This document shows positions 15,098 to 22,918 of a stretch of 23,501 nucleotides of DNA, piece after piece (positions within the stretch are counted from its first letter, which is position 1; each line of letters begins with the position of its first letter). Where the stretch lies: the NCBI GenBank assembly GCA_035276085.1, contig DATELY010000248.1:1-23501 (forward strand), read 5' to 3'. Below the pieces are notes generated by a model. That model was not told the DNA's origin. It saw only the letters and a list, made by a program, of their open reading frames with translations, and did not search any database. Source of the stretch: DATELY01 sp035276085 (GTDB taxonomy: Bacteria; Pseudomonadota; Gammaproteobacteria; Steroidobacterales; Steroidobacteraceae). A program made the position numbers and the translations under genes.

Positions 15098-15178
15098 GGC
15101 TGGCTAGCGAGCTGGCTTGCTGGCCAGAAGGCTCTGCAGTACTTCTGGCCAGCGGACCAGCCGACCAGCCGACCAGTC
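15098..15178. repeat. Composite hairpin-plus-octamer repeat, copy C
   Basis: A GGCTAGC-containing left flank is followed by a 12-bp perfect hairpin GCTGGCCAGAAG (15119-15130)/CTTCTGGCCAGC (15142-15153) with an 11-base loop. After one base come three tandem octamers, GACCAGCC twice and GACCAGTC once (15155-15178). The 20 bases at 15111-15130 are identical to the reverse complement of 10698-10717 in copy B. The element lies between the convergent GlpD-like and patatin genes and fills most of that gap, where it could also end transcription. Confidence 0.88.
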
Positions 15179-15186
15179 GCTACGGG

Positions 15187-16080
15187 CTAACGCCAGAACT
15201 CCCGCAGCTGCCCCGCTTCGTTCGCAGCCTGCCGCGCACCCGCCTTCGCGGCATCGCCACTGCGCCGGTAATCCAGCAGATTCGGACCGAATGCGTCCAG
15301 GCATTGCGAATCCGGTGTGACGACCACGACATCCGCTCCGTCGGCGCGCAGCGCTGCAACTTCTCGTTCCAACGGCGCGAGATAGCGTTGAGCGAGCGCA
15401 GAGTCTGGCGGTCCGGCGAGCATCGCGAGCACGAGTACGTGGTCATAGCCGCGCGCGAGATCGGCATTAGTCATCGAGCGCATGCCGCCATCCATGTAGC
15501 GGCGACCGTTGATCGTGATCGGCGGAAAGACGCCGGGCACTGCGCAACTGGAAGCTACGGCCCGCGCGAGGCTCACGCCCGAGGCGTGATCCCACACGAC
15601 GAACTCACCATTGGTCGTGTCCACCGCCGTGCACGCATACGAGTGCTCGGGCCACACGTCGTCCGGCAGCGCACGCAGGAATGCGCCGAACGAATCGATG
15701 AACTGCTGTTCCGGGATCGTGCGGGCGCGCAATGCCAGTGCAGCGAGTTCCATACGGACTTGCTGCCCTGGGCGATCGCTCGTCGCTGCTTCGCTCATCT
15801 TCTCGGCGAGGTAGGCGAGATCTTCGGGGGCCGCGGAGCCCAACCCGGTGTGTCTGTCCACTGCGCCCGGCGTCACCGTCATCTTCGCGTAAGGCGCCGC
15901 GAGTACATCGGGCGCGTGACCCAACGCCAACAGTGCACCGACGAATGAGCCGGCCGATGTGCCGATGATGTGATCGGCGGTTGCGAGATCGACGCCTGCT
16001 TGCGCCAGGCCGGCAATGAGTCCCGATTCCCACGCGATGCCAACGGGGCCGCCGCCACCGAGAACGAGCGCCTTGCTCAT
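15187..16080 (-). CDS. Patatin-like phospholipase/acyl hydrolase
   Basis: The protein has 297 residues with the patatin catalytic layout. The oxyanion-hole loop GGGGPVG is at 8-14, the nucleophile S42 in GTSAG (40-44), and the catalytic D197 in DGG (197-199). Patatins cleave acyl ester bonds of phospholipids or other acyl lipids with a Ser-Asp dyad. The N-terminus MSKALVLGGGG starts directly in the fold, so there is no signal peptide and the protein is cytosolic or peripheral on the inner membrane. The ATG overlaps the stop of the upstream YheT gene by four bases (ATGA), so the two are translationally coupled. It is the last gene of a four-gene minus-strand operon and is followed by repeat copy C. 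Confidence 0.94.
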   Translation of the reverse strand: MSKALVLGGGGPVGIAWESGLIAGLAQAGVDLATADHIIGTSAGSFVGALLALGHAPDVLAAPYAKMTVTPGAVDRHTGLGSAAPEDLAYLAEKMSEAATSDRPGQQVRMELAALALRARTIPEQQFIDSFGAFLRALPDDVWPEHSYACTAVDTTNGEFVVWDHASGVSLARAVASSCAVPGVFPPITINGRRYMDGGMRSMTNADLARGYDHVLVLAMLAGPPDSALAQRYLAPLEREVAALRADGADVVVVTPDSQCLDAFGPNLLDYRRSGDAAKAGARQAANEAGQLREFWR

Positions 16081-17087
16081 GCGTCCACGCCCAGCAGGCG
16101 CGCCACCTGGCGGTCGGCCCAGCTCTCACGACGCCAGTGATCCATGAAGCCGCAATGGCCACCGATGGGACTGCGAATCACCTCCAGCAGGGGATTGCGC
16201 GCGACGAGACTCAGATCGTGGGCGGGAATGATCGGATCGTCGAGTGCGATCAGCATGTGGGCCGGCACTTGCAGACCGGCCAACCGAGCGCCGGTCAACG
16301 CGTAGCCATCGAGATAGTGGTCCAGGCTCTGGAACTCACTGTAATGCTCCAGCATCAGTTCGGTCATGCGTGCGATCGTGTTCTGCTCGAGGACATGCTC
16401 GAAGCGGTAACGCTTGGGGAACAGCGCTTGTTTACGCTGCAGCGAACGTTTCCACGCATACAGAAAGTATTCGCGATAGATGAACATGCGATCGAGCGCA
16501 TCGACCGTGCTGCGCGGACGCAGGACGGGACAGATCCCAATGGCACGTTCGAGGTGCAGGCCGTGCTGCGGTCCATTCGCGGCGACACGCAGGGCGAAGT
16601 TGCCGCCGAGCGAGAAGCCCGCAACGGACAAGCGCTCCGGCGCAAAGCGTCGCTGTACGTCGGCCACCGCACCGATGACTTCATCCAGCAAGCAGGAATG
16701 GAATACGCCTTCGTTCAGATGGTGACTGGGGCCGTGATCGCGCAGGTTGAGGCGGAAGACATCGCAACCGCGCGCGAACAGATATCCGCCGAGGGACAGG
16801 ACATAGAGCGAATCGGCATTCCCTTCCCAGCCGTGGATCAACACGACGAGATCACGGGCATGCGGACGACCTGCGCTGGCCTGCGTGGCCAGGTGGCCGA
16901 GCAAACGCACGCCATTGCCACAATCGAGCGTCTCCGGCGCACCTTGTCGCACCAGCTCCGCCGCACGCTGCATGACGGCGCGGCGGCGAATGCGCAACGT
17001 GGGCAGGATCGATTGCACATGGGGATTGGTGAACCACTGCGGCGGCACGAACCCGGTCAATGCCGCCACTGCCAGCGTATTCATCAT
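16077..17087 (-). CDS. yheT: YheT-family alpha/beta hydrolase
   Basis: This 336-residue protein has the YheT N-terminal signature NPHVQSILPT (21-30). The alpha/beta fold elements are LIHGWEGN (83-90), the nucleophile S159 in GFSLGGN (157-163), an acid in LDDPIIP (D283 or D284), and H311 in GGHCGF (309-314). Family members are predicted esterases of unknown physiological substrate. The central region has several aromatic and basic residues typical of the family lid. The start ATG at 17087 overlaps the stop of the saccharopine-dehydrogenase-like gene (ATGA), and its own stop overlaps the patatin start in the same way. In E. coli yheT sits beside yheS; here it has moved into a lipid-type operon, which hints at ester or lipid turnover (inference). 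Confidence 0.95.
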   Translation of the reverse strand: MMNTLAVAALTGFVPPQWFTNPHVQSILPTLRIRRRAVMQRAAELVRQGAPETLDCGNGVRLLGHLATQASAGRPHARDLVVLIHGWEGNADSLYVLSLGGYLFARGCDVFRLNLRDHGPSHHLNEGVFHSCLLDEVIGAVADVQRRFAPERLSVAGFSLGGNFALRVAANGPQHGLHLERAIGICPVLRPRSTVDALDRMFIYREYFLYAWKRSLQRKQALFPKRYRFEHVLEQNTIARMTELMLEHYSEFQSLDHYLDGYALTGARLAGLQVPAHMLIALDDPIIPAHDLSLVARNPLLEVIRSPIGGHCGFMDHWRRESWADRQVARLLGVDA

Positions 17088-18154
17088 TCGATCCGCATCG
17101 CCGTCGAGCCAGGCAAGTGGCTCACGTAGTCGGAGCCGACGAGCATGCTCGGTGTCTTGAAGCCCGGAGTCGGCGTGGTTTCGAGCGTATCGTGCACAAT
17201 GCCCAAGGCCGCGTACACGGTGGCTTGATAACCGTTGGCCGTACTCACGCGGGCCGTCTTGCGCACGCCCTTCGCATTCACGGCTTCACCCCACACGAAC
17301 ATGGCATTGTTCGCGCGCTCGGTGGCGCTCGGTCCCGGCGCACGCGGGCTCATGGACTTTTTCAAGAAGTACTGCACGAGACCTGAACGCGCGAGACCCC
17401 GCCAGCGATTCATGCCGCGCACGCGCTCGAGCTGCGGCTCGCTCATTGCCCGGTAGACCTCGATGTTCGGAATGCCCGTCGTGTAGTAAGCAGTGCTCAC
17501 ATCGCCCCACGAAATGGCGACACCCAGGCGCTCGCCCTGGCCGAAGTCGATGCGCCGCGTCGGCTCGCCCAAGGGGAGCGACACGATGCGGCCGGCGCGG
17601 CGCACGCGCGTGCCGGTGTGCAGGCTTTCAACCATCGTCCGGACGCTGCCGCGGCTCAAGCTACTCGTTCCATCGAAGCCCAAAGCGAGATGCGTGGCAT
17701 CGGGGAGCGCCGCTTTCAATGCGGCGGCGACGCAATCGGTGGGCACGACATCGAAACCCACACCGGGACACACGACGCAACCGGCGCGTTGCGCCTGACC
17801 ATCGAGTGAGTGCGCACGCTCGAAGACATCGATCTCACCGGTGATGTCGAAGTAGTGCGCATGCGAGGCCATGCAGGCTTGCATCAGCGGCGCAGCCGTC
17901 GATGAGAAGGGACCGGCACAGTTGAGGACGGCGGCGACGCCTTCGAGCGACGACAACGTGGCCGTGTGGTCATCGAGGCGAAACACGGCACTCGGACAAT
18001 CAAGCTCTGCCGCCAGCGCTTGGATCTTTGCCGCCGAACGACCGGCGAGAACCGGACGCAGACCGAGACGCACTGCTTCGCGCGCAATCAACTCGCCCGT
18101 ATAGCCGTTCGCGCCATACAGCAGCCAGCGCGTCGAATCCGTTACCTGCGCCAT
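17084..18154 (-). CDS. Saccharopine dehydrogenase-like / trans-acting enoyl reductase-like oxidoreductase
   Basis: The protein has 356 residues. An N-terminal Rossmann motif GANGYTG (14-20), then AGRS, indicates an NADP-binding domain of the saccharopine-dehydrogenase fold. NCAGPF, FDITGE and PGVGFDVVPTD further along are typical of the membrane-associated SDH-like group that includes mycobacterial trans-acting enoyl reductase. True lysine-pathway saccharopine dehydrogenase is unlikely. The reaction is probably reduction of a lipid or polyketide-like double bond (inference). Its stop overlaps the YheT start by four bases, and its ATG lies 12 bases after the stop of the receiver-TM gene, so it is gene 2 of the operon. 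Confidence 0.9.
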   Translation of the reverse strand: MAQVTDSTRWLLYGANGYTGELIAREAVRLGLRPVLAGRSAAKIQALAAELDCPSAVFRLDDHTATLSSLEGVAAVLNCAGPFSSTAAPLMQACMASHAHYFDITGEIDVFERAHSLDGQAQRAGCVVCPGVGFDVVPTDCVAAALKAALPDATHLALGFDGTSSLSRGSVRTMVESLHTGTRVRRAGRIVSLPLGEPTRRIDFGQGERLGVAISWGDVSTAYYTTGIPNIEVYRAMSEPQLERVRGMNRWRGLARSGLVQYFLKKSMSPRAPGPSATERANNAMFVWGEAVNAKGVRKTARVSTANGYQATVYAALGIVHDTLETTPTPGFKTPSMLVGSDYVSHLPGSTAMRIE

Positions 18155-18166
18155 GAGTGCCCGACG

Positions 18167-19576
18167 TCAGTGCAAGGCGCTGGTCGTGGCTGCCGCCTCC
18201 ACGTTCGATTCGAATGCGAACTCGACGCGGTTGTTGCGCTCGGCAATGCGGTTCCATTCGCCGGCGCTGACCTTCTCCGACGGTGGCTGTGCGGGATACG
18301 GCATGACGGGCTTGCGCCCGGCGAAGATCACCTCGACATTCAGGCGACCGTCCGTTTCGGTGCGCGTCGTGGATACGAGATTGGCGAACGCAAGCGACTG
18401 ACGTTGCGCCGAGCGCAAGCCATCTTCGTACGGATTGCCAATGACGTCGCAGCGCCGGGCCTGCAGGTCCTCGGCGGCCAACGCATAGCCCTCGACGGCA
18501 TTACCGGCGAGACAGAAATCGCCGATGTAGGTGGTTGCGCGCACCGTGCCTGCCACACCTTGCTGACGCAACTGGAGGAGCATCTGCCGCAAGCGGTCCA
18601 GGCGTGCGCCGGCCAACGGTGCTTCACCGTAAGGGACCGACTCGGGCTGACCTTCCGATGGCGAGGCCGCAGCGGGACTTGTACTTTGCGCAGCCATGGG
18701 CTGAGCGTTGGCCTGTACGGCCGCTGCGTGCCGGGCCAACTGCTGCGCTTGTTGCTCGCTGCGCGTCGTCAGCTGCGCATTGGTCGCCCGTGCTTGCTGT
18801 AAATCCGCCTGCTGGCGTGCCACCAGCAGCCCGAGTACCACCAGCGCGATGCATGAGAGCGCGATACCCAAGCCGATAGGCCACGCCCACGCGCGCGGGA
18901 TGCTCACCTGCCTGGCCGGTGGCCGTGGTGTGTTTGCATCCTCGCCTTCAATCCTCACGTCGTCGGATGTCGTGAGTTGCTCGCGCACGCCGAGCGCGTC
19001 GAATGCAGCAGTGAGCCAGCGGCGCAGCTCCGCGTGCTGCTCCTTCAAGAGCGGTGTGAGTACTTGCCGGACCGCGTTCTCGAGATCTGCCGTGGCGCTG
19101 TTCGTGGCGGCTGCCGGCCGCTGCGGGGGCGGAGGCGGTTCGCGTGCGGGGGTCAGGTCCGCCAATTCCACAGGCATCAACGCAGGTTCGCGGCCATCGC
19201 GCCGGTCCGGCAGCAATCGCAGCTGATACAGCACCCGCGATACATCGGCCTGCTTCACCGTCTTCGGCAGCACGCCGACGGCGCCGAGGGCGCGTGCCTG
19301 GCTCACGTACAGCTCGCCCTCCTGGGAGGTGTACATGATCACCGGGATCATGGCCGTCGCGGGATTGCTCTTGATGGCCTGCACGGCCTGGAAGCCATCC
19401 ATGCCGGGCATGAGATGGTCCATGAAAATGACATCGGGGCGCTCGTTCTCGAGAAAGGTGAGCGCCTGCTCCGCCGATTCGGACGCGTCGACTTTCAAGC
19501 CATAGCCTTCCAGCATGCGGCTTAAGATCACTCGCGCAGAGCGAGAGTCATCGACGATGAGAGCGCGCTTGGCCAT
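18167..19576 (-). CDS. Receiver-domain protein with central TM segment and periplasmic C-terminal region
   Basis: This 469-residue protein has an unusual order. Residues 1-122 form a CheY-like receiver with D9/D10, phospho-acceptor D53 (FMDHLMPGMDG), T83 and K105. A Pro-rich linker (145-158) and an amphipathic helical region (160-200) follow. One hydrophobic helix lies at about 232-253, then a Gln/Ala-rich coiled coil (254-290), an Ala/Ser/Pro linker, and a folded-looking region (about 318-455) with C355 and C376. By the positive-inside rule, the receiver is cytosolic and the C-terminal part periplasmic. No DNA-binding, kinase or GGDEF output is present. It may pass phosphorylation state across the membrane, or position an envelope protein (inference). 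It is the first gene of the operon with the reductase, YheT and patatin. No cognate histidine kinase gene is in the window. Confidence 0.88.
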   Translation of the reverse strand: MAKRALIVDDSRSARVILSRMLEGYGLKVDASESAEQALTFLENERPDVIFMDHLMPGMDGFQAVQAIKSNPATAMIPVIMYTSQEGELYVSQARALGAVGVLPKTVKQADVSRVLYQLRLLPDRRDGREPALMPVELADLTPAREPPPPPQRPAAATNSATADLENAVRQVLTPLLKEQHAELRRWLTAAFDALGVREQLTTSDDVRIEGEDANTPRPPARQVSIPRAWAWPIGLGIALSCIALVVLGLLVARQQADLQQARATNAQLTTRSEQQAQQLARHAAAVQANAQPMAAQSTSPAAASPSEGQPESVPYGEAPLAGARLDRLRQMLLQLRQQGVAGTVRATTYIGDFCLAGNAVEGYALAAEDLQARRCDVIGNPYEDGLRSAQRQSLAFANLVSTTRTETDGRLNVEVIFAGRKPVMPYPAQPPSEKVSAGEWNRIAERNNRVEFAFESNVEAAATTSALH

Positions 19577-19745
19577 GGAGCAATGGTTCTACTGCTGGCA
19601 CTTCGTGGAGTGCTCGATCCCGTGACGCCTTTCTACCGCGATTGCGCTTCAGCGCCAAGAGAAAAGCAGGGCGGATCATCGAGCGCGTCGCTCTCAAACA
19701 TCCCCACCCTGACCCTCTGATGTGCAGGACGCACGAATGGCGCGG

Positions 19746-19777
19746 GCGCATGGATGCGCAGGAGCGGCCCCCGCTCC
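19746..19777. other. Two adjacent hairpins downstream of methyltransferase gene
   Basis: GCGCAT-GG-ATGCGC (19746-19759) and GGAGCGG-CCC-CCGCTCC (19761-19777) are perfect inverted repeats lying 20 to 50 bases past the stop of the minus-strand methyltransferase gene. They could end or stabilise its transcript, but no T-run follows, so a classical Rho-independent terminator is not claimed. The rest of the gap (19577-19798) shows no gene. Confidence 0.4.
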
Positions 19778-19798
19778 GCAAGGGAGGGAACGCAAACA

Positions 19799-20626
19799 TC
19801 ATTCGCCGTCCGCCTTCTTGAAGCGATAGAGGAATTGATGCGTGCGATGGCGAATGGCCGGGTCGAAGACGAGCTTGGTCAAATCGTCATCTGCGTGGGC
19901 GAACGCGTCGCTTTCCGCATCCAGGCGAAATCCGGCGGCGGCAAAATCCTGTTTGACACGCTCTGGGTCGATGCGATGCAGCTTGTCCGCCGTGACCTGC
20001 GGCTCGCTTCCCGCGGCGGCAGCGTGATCTTGTACGACCACGATGCCGCCGGGCTTGAGCGCCTGATGAAGCGTGCGCAGCAGTGCCGCGGGATCGGTGC
20101 GCTCCCATCCGCCGTCTGCGGGCCGCCAATACAGATCGTGATAGGACAGCACGAACAGTGCGGCATCGAGACTGTTTGCGGGCAGCGACAGCTCGGTGAC
20201 TTCAGCTGTCAACACTGCCACGTTCTGCAAGCGCCCTGAGCCGAAGCGTTGTGCCGGTTGATCGCCTGCAAACCGCGCGTAGGGCGGATTGTTGTACGCG
20301 ATCACCTTGCCGCTGGGGCCAACGGCACGCGCGAGCAATTCAGAGTAGTAACCGCCTGCAGCCAACACGTCGATCACCTGCATGCCCGGCCGTGCTTGCA
20401 CGAAGCTGAGCACTGTCGCCGGTTGCCGCCAGGCATCTTCTGCACGATCCGAGGCGGAGCGCTCCATCGCAGCGATCGTGCGGGCGATGGCAGCGTCATC
20501 GGGTGCCGCGCTCGGCGCTTCGACTCGACTCGGGGTCGCGGGGGCGGCTGGCTCTGTTGGCGGCCGTTCGGTGGCGCAACCCGCGAGAGCGAGTGCGAGG
20601 ATCATGCTCAAGACGCGTTGGTTCAT
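19799..20626 (-). CDS. Predicted class I SAM-dependent methyltransferase with lipoprotein signal
   Basis: The protein has 275 residues from the ATG at 20626. The N-terminus MNQRVLSMILALALAGC is a lipoprotein signal with lipobox LAGC (C17), followed by a Pro/Ala-rich linker (20-42). The rest is a class I methyltransferase-like fold with motif I VIDVLAAGGYYSELL (84-98), a SYHDLYW segment, and a GGIVVVQDH strand. This matches the predicted methyltransferase group COG4798 that I recall. Target and activity are unknown. The lipoprotein signal would place the domain in the periplasm or on the outer membrane, where SAM is not known to occur, so it may bind another ligand (inference). The gene is divergent from the YdbH-like gene, 83 bases apart. 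Upstream extension to 20719 would overlap that gene and hide the lipobox. Confidence 0.88.
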   Translation of the reverse strand: MNQRVLSMILALALAGCATERPPTEPAAPATPSRVEAPSAAPDDAAIARTIAAMERSASDRAEDAWRQPATVLSFVQARPGMQVIDVLAAGGYYSELLARAVGPSGKVIAYNNPPYARFAGDQPAQRFGSGRLQNVAVLTAEVTELSLPANSLDAALFVLSYHDLYWRPADGGWERTDPAALLRTLHQALKPGGIVVVQDHAAAAGSEPQVTADKLHRIDPERVKQDFAAAGFRLDAESDAFAHADDDLTKLVFDPAIRHRTHQFLYRFKKADGE

Positions 20627-20709
20627 TGCGTTTGCCCGAGTCCTGCGATGGTTGAGAAATGCGAGCGCGCCACGCAAAGTCGCAGCCACCCTTCCCGGCC
20701 TTCCCGCGA

Positions 20710-22794
20710 ATGAGCTCATTTCGATCTCTCATCCTCGTAGCGCTGACACTGACCACAACCGGAGTGGTGTTGGCGTTCGATGATGCCACACTGCGGTTCG
20801 CGCGCGTTGAGGGCGCCGGCTTCGGAGCAAGCGATGTGCAGGCGCAGTTGGAGATCACCGACACGGGCATGCGGGTGCGCGCACGGGTCGGCGAGCTGGC
20901 GCTGCAAGCCGCGGGACAGACCCTCCGCGATGTGAACATCGAGTGCCGCGACGTGCAGCTATCGGCTGCTCGCATCGCATGTGCCGATGCGCTGGTCGCA
21001 GCGGAGTTTCCCATCCTGGGTCGTCAACGGGTGCGCGCGCGCATCGACTATGGTCGTGTCGACGGCAGCCTGCGCGTCTCTCTGCGCGATTTGCGTATCG
21101 GGGGCGGCAGCGCGGCGGCACGAGTCGCGCTGATTGGCGAGCGTTGGTCGGCGTCGGTCGATTTGCAACGAGCCGCGCTCGAGCCTTTGCTCAAGATGGC
21201 GCGTGCGGCGAAGTTGGGACTGCCGCCGATTTCCGGTACGGGCCTCGCATCGCTCAAGATGGAAGCGACCGGCGCGAACGCAGCCACATTCACTGTGTCG
21301 ACAGTGCGTGTCAGCGGCGAGGTCCGTGAGCTCACTGCAAACAACGACAGCGGCACGCTCGCGAGCGACAAGCTGAATCTCGCGATCGACGCGGCGTTGC
21401 GTCGCGCCGGTGGCGATTGGCACATCGACGCGCGTGTGAGCTCGGCGGCGGGGCAGGCTTACTTCGAGCCCGTGTTCCTCGACTTCGGTACGCATGCGCT
21501 GGCACTCGAGGCTCGCGGCGTGTGGACGCAGGCGGGCGCGCTCGAACTCGCTCACTTCGACATCAACCATGCGGACGTGCTGGATGCGGCGGGAAGCGCC
21601 AAGCTGCAATGGGCGGCGGCGCAGCCCGTGCGCGAGTTGCGGCTCAATCTGCGCAAGCTGCAGTTCCCCGGTGCGTACGCGAGCTACTTGCAGCCGTATC
21701 TCGTGAATACGAGCTTCAAGTCCATTGCGAGCTCGGGTGCGTTGCACGGCGAAGTGACGGTTACCAACGGTGTGCCGCAATCCGCACACGTCGGATTCGA
21801 TGCGCTCACGCTGGATGACGGCACGCGCACCTTTGCGATTCGCGGGCTGAACGGTGCCTGGCACTGGAGCGACGAGGAGCAGGGCGGTGACGTGCCAGCG
21901 TCGAACGTGCGCTTCGCAGGCGGCACTTTGCTCGGTCTCGAACTCGGCGGTAGTGAGCTCAAGTTGGCGCTGAATGCACGCAACGTGCACCTGCTCGAAG
22001 CGGCGCGCATTCCGGTGTTCGATGGCGCCATCGAGCTCGAGAGCTTTCGAGTGCGCAACCTCGCGAGTCCGAACGTCGCCTTCATGGTCGATGCCACGAT
22101 TCAACCGATCAGCGTCTCGCAGTTGTGTCGTGCCTTCGGCTGGCCCGAGTTCGGCGGCCAGATCGGCGGCAAGATCTCGAAGCTGCGCCTGCGCGAGGGC
22201 GTCGTGACGCTCGGCACTACGTTGTCGGCACAAGTGTTCGATGGCCTCGTGAGCTTGAGTAACCTGCGGCTGGAAGATGCGTTGGGCCAGTGGCCGCGCT
22301 TCCAGGCCGATATCGAGTTGCACAAGCTGGATCTGGCGCTCGTCACGCAGGCGTTCTCGTTCGGTCGCATCACGGGCCGACTCTCGGGATCAGTGCACGA
22401 CTTGCATCTGTTCAACTGGACACCGGTCAGCTTCGATGCGTCGCTGTACACCCCGCCCGACGATCGCTCGCGCCATCGCATCAGTCAGCGCGCCGTTGCG
22501 AACATTGGCAATCTCGGCGGGGGCGGTGCGAGTGTGACGGCGGCTCTGTCGAGCGGCTTCCTCAAGTTCTTCGAAGAGTTCAACTATGACCGCTTGGGTC
22601 TGTCGTGCCGCTTGGCCAACGAGATCTGTTACATGAACGGCGTGGCGCCCGCGCCGAACAATGGCTACTACCTCGTGAAGGGCAAGGGTCTGCCGCGCAT
22701 CGACGTCATCGCAGGCGCACGCCGCGTGGATTGGCCGCGCATGCTGGCGCAGCTGAAGGCCGCCACCGAGTCGAGCGGCCCGACTGTGCGATGA
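20710..22794 (+). CDS. ydbH: YdbH-like (AsmA-superfamily) envelope lipid-transport protein
   Basis: The protein has 694 residues from the ATG at 20710. An N-terminal hydrophobic helix (about 5-22) is a signal anchor or signal peptide. The rest is a long beta-rich region of repeated alternating-hydrophobic strands, as in AsmA/TamB bridge proteins. The C-terminal 90 residues look like the YdbH family end: FLKFFEEFNYDRLGLSC (about 617-633), YYLVKGKGLPRIDV (about 651-664), RRVDWPRML (about 671-679). E. coli YdbH (about 880 aa) is one of three AsmA-like proteins that move phospholipids to the outer membrane and works with lipoprotein YnbE and the chaperone-like YdbL. The next gene here is a YdbL/DUF1318 protein, which strongly supports the call. 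The protein is shorter than in E. coli. The start at 20659 was rejected because it would bury the signal. Confidence 0.85.
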   Translation: MSSFRSLILVALTLTTTGVVLAFDDATLRFARVEGAGFGASDVQAQLEITDTGMRVRARVGELALQAAGQTLRDVNIECRDVQLSAARIACADALVAAEFPILGRQRVRARIDYGRVDGSLRVSLRDLRIGGGSAAARVALIGERWSASVDLQRAALEPLLKMARAAKLGLPPISGTGLASLKMEATGANAATFTVSTVRVSGEVRELTANNDSGTLASDKLNLAIDAALRRAGGDWHIDARVSSAAGQAYFEPVFLDFGTHALALEARGVWTQAGALELAHFDINHADVLDAAGSAKLQWAAAQPVRELRLNLRKLQFPGAYASYLQPYLVNTSFKSIASSGALHGEVTVTNGVPQSAHVGFDALTLDDGTRTFAIRGLNGAWHWSDEEQGGDVPASNVRFAGGTLLGLELGGSELKLALNARNVHLLEAARIPVFDGAIELESFRVRNLASPNVAFMVDATIQPISVSQLCRAFGWPEFGGQIGGKISKLRLREGVVTLGTTLSAQVFDGLVSLSNLRLEDALGQWPRFQADIELHKLDLALVTQAFSFGRITGRLSGSVHDLHLFNWTPVSFDASLYTPPDDRSRHRISQRAVANIGNLGGGGASVTAALSSGFLKFFEEFNYDRLGLSCRLANEICYMNGVAPAPNNGYYLVKGKGLPRIDVIAGARRVDWPRMLAQLKAATESSGPTVR

Positions 22795-22918
22795 CCTTCA
22801 CACGGTTCGAGGGTTGCACACTGTATCCGTTTGGTATTCATTGCGCGTTCACGGCTGCGCTTCTTAACTGGAGCACAACCCGAAAGCGAACACGCTCATC
22901 CTGTCAGAGGAGTTCTCG

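Noticed and set aside
15155..15178. CRISPR or minisatellite
   Set aside because: Three octamers without spacers are part of a composite hairpin element with an inverted copy at 10649-10735; no repeat-spacer pattern.
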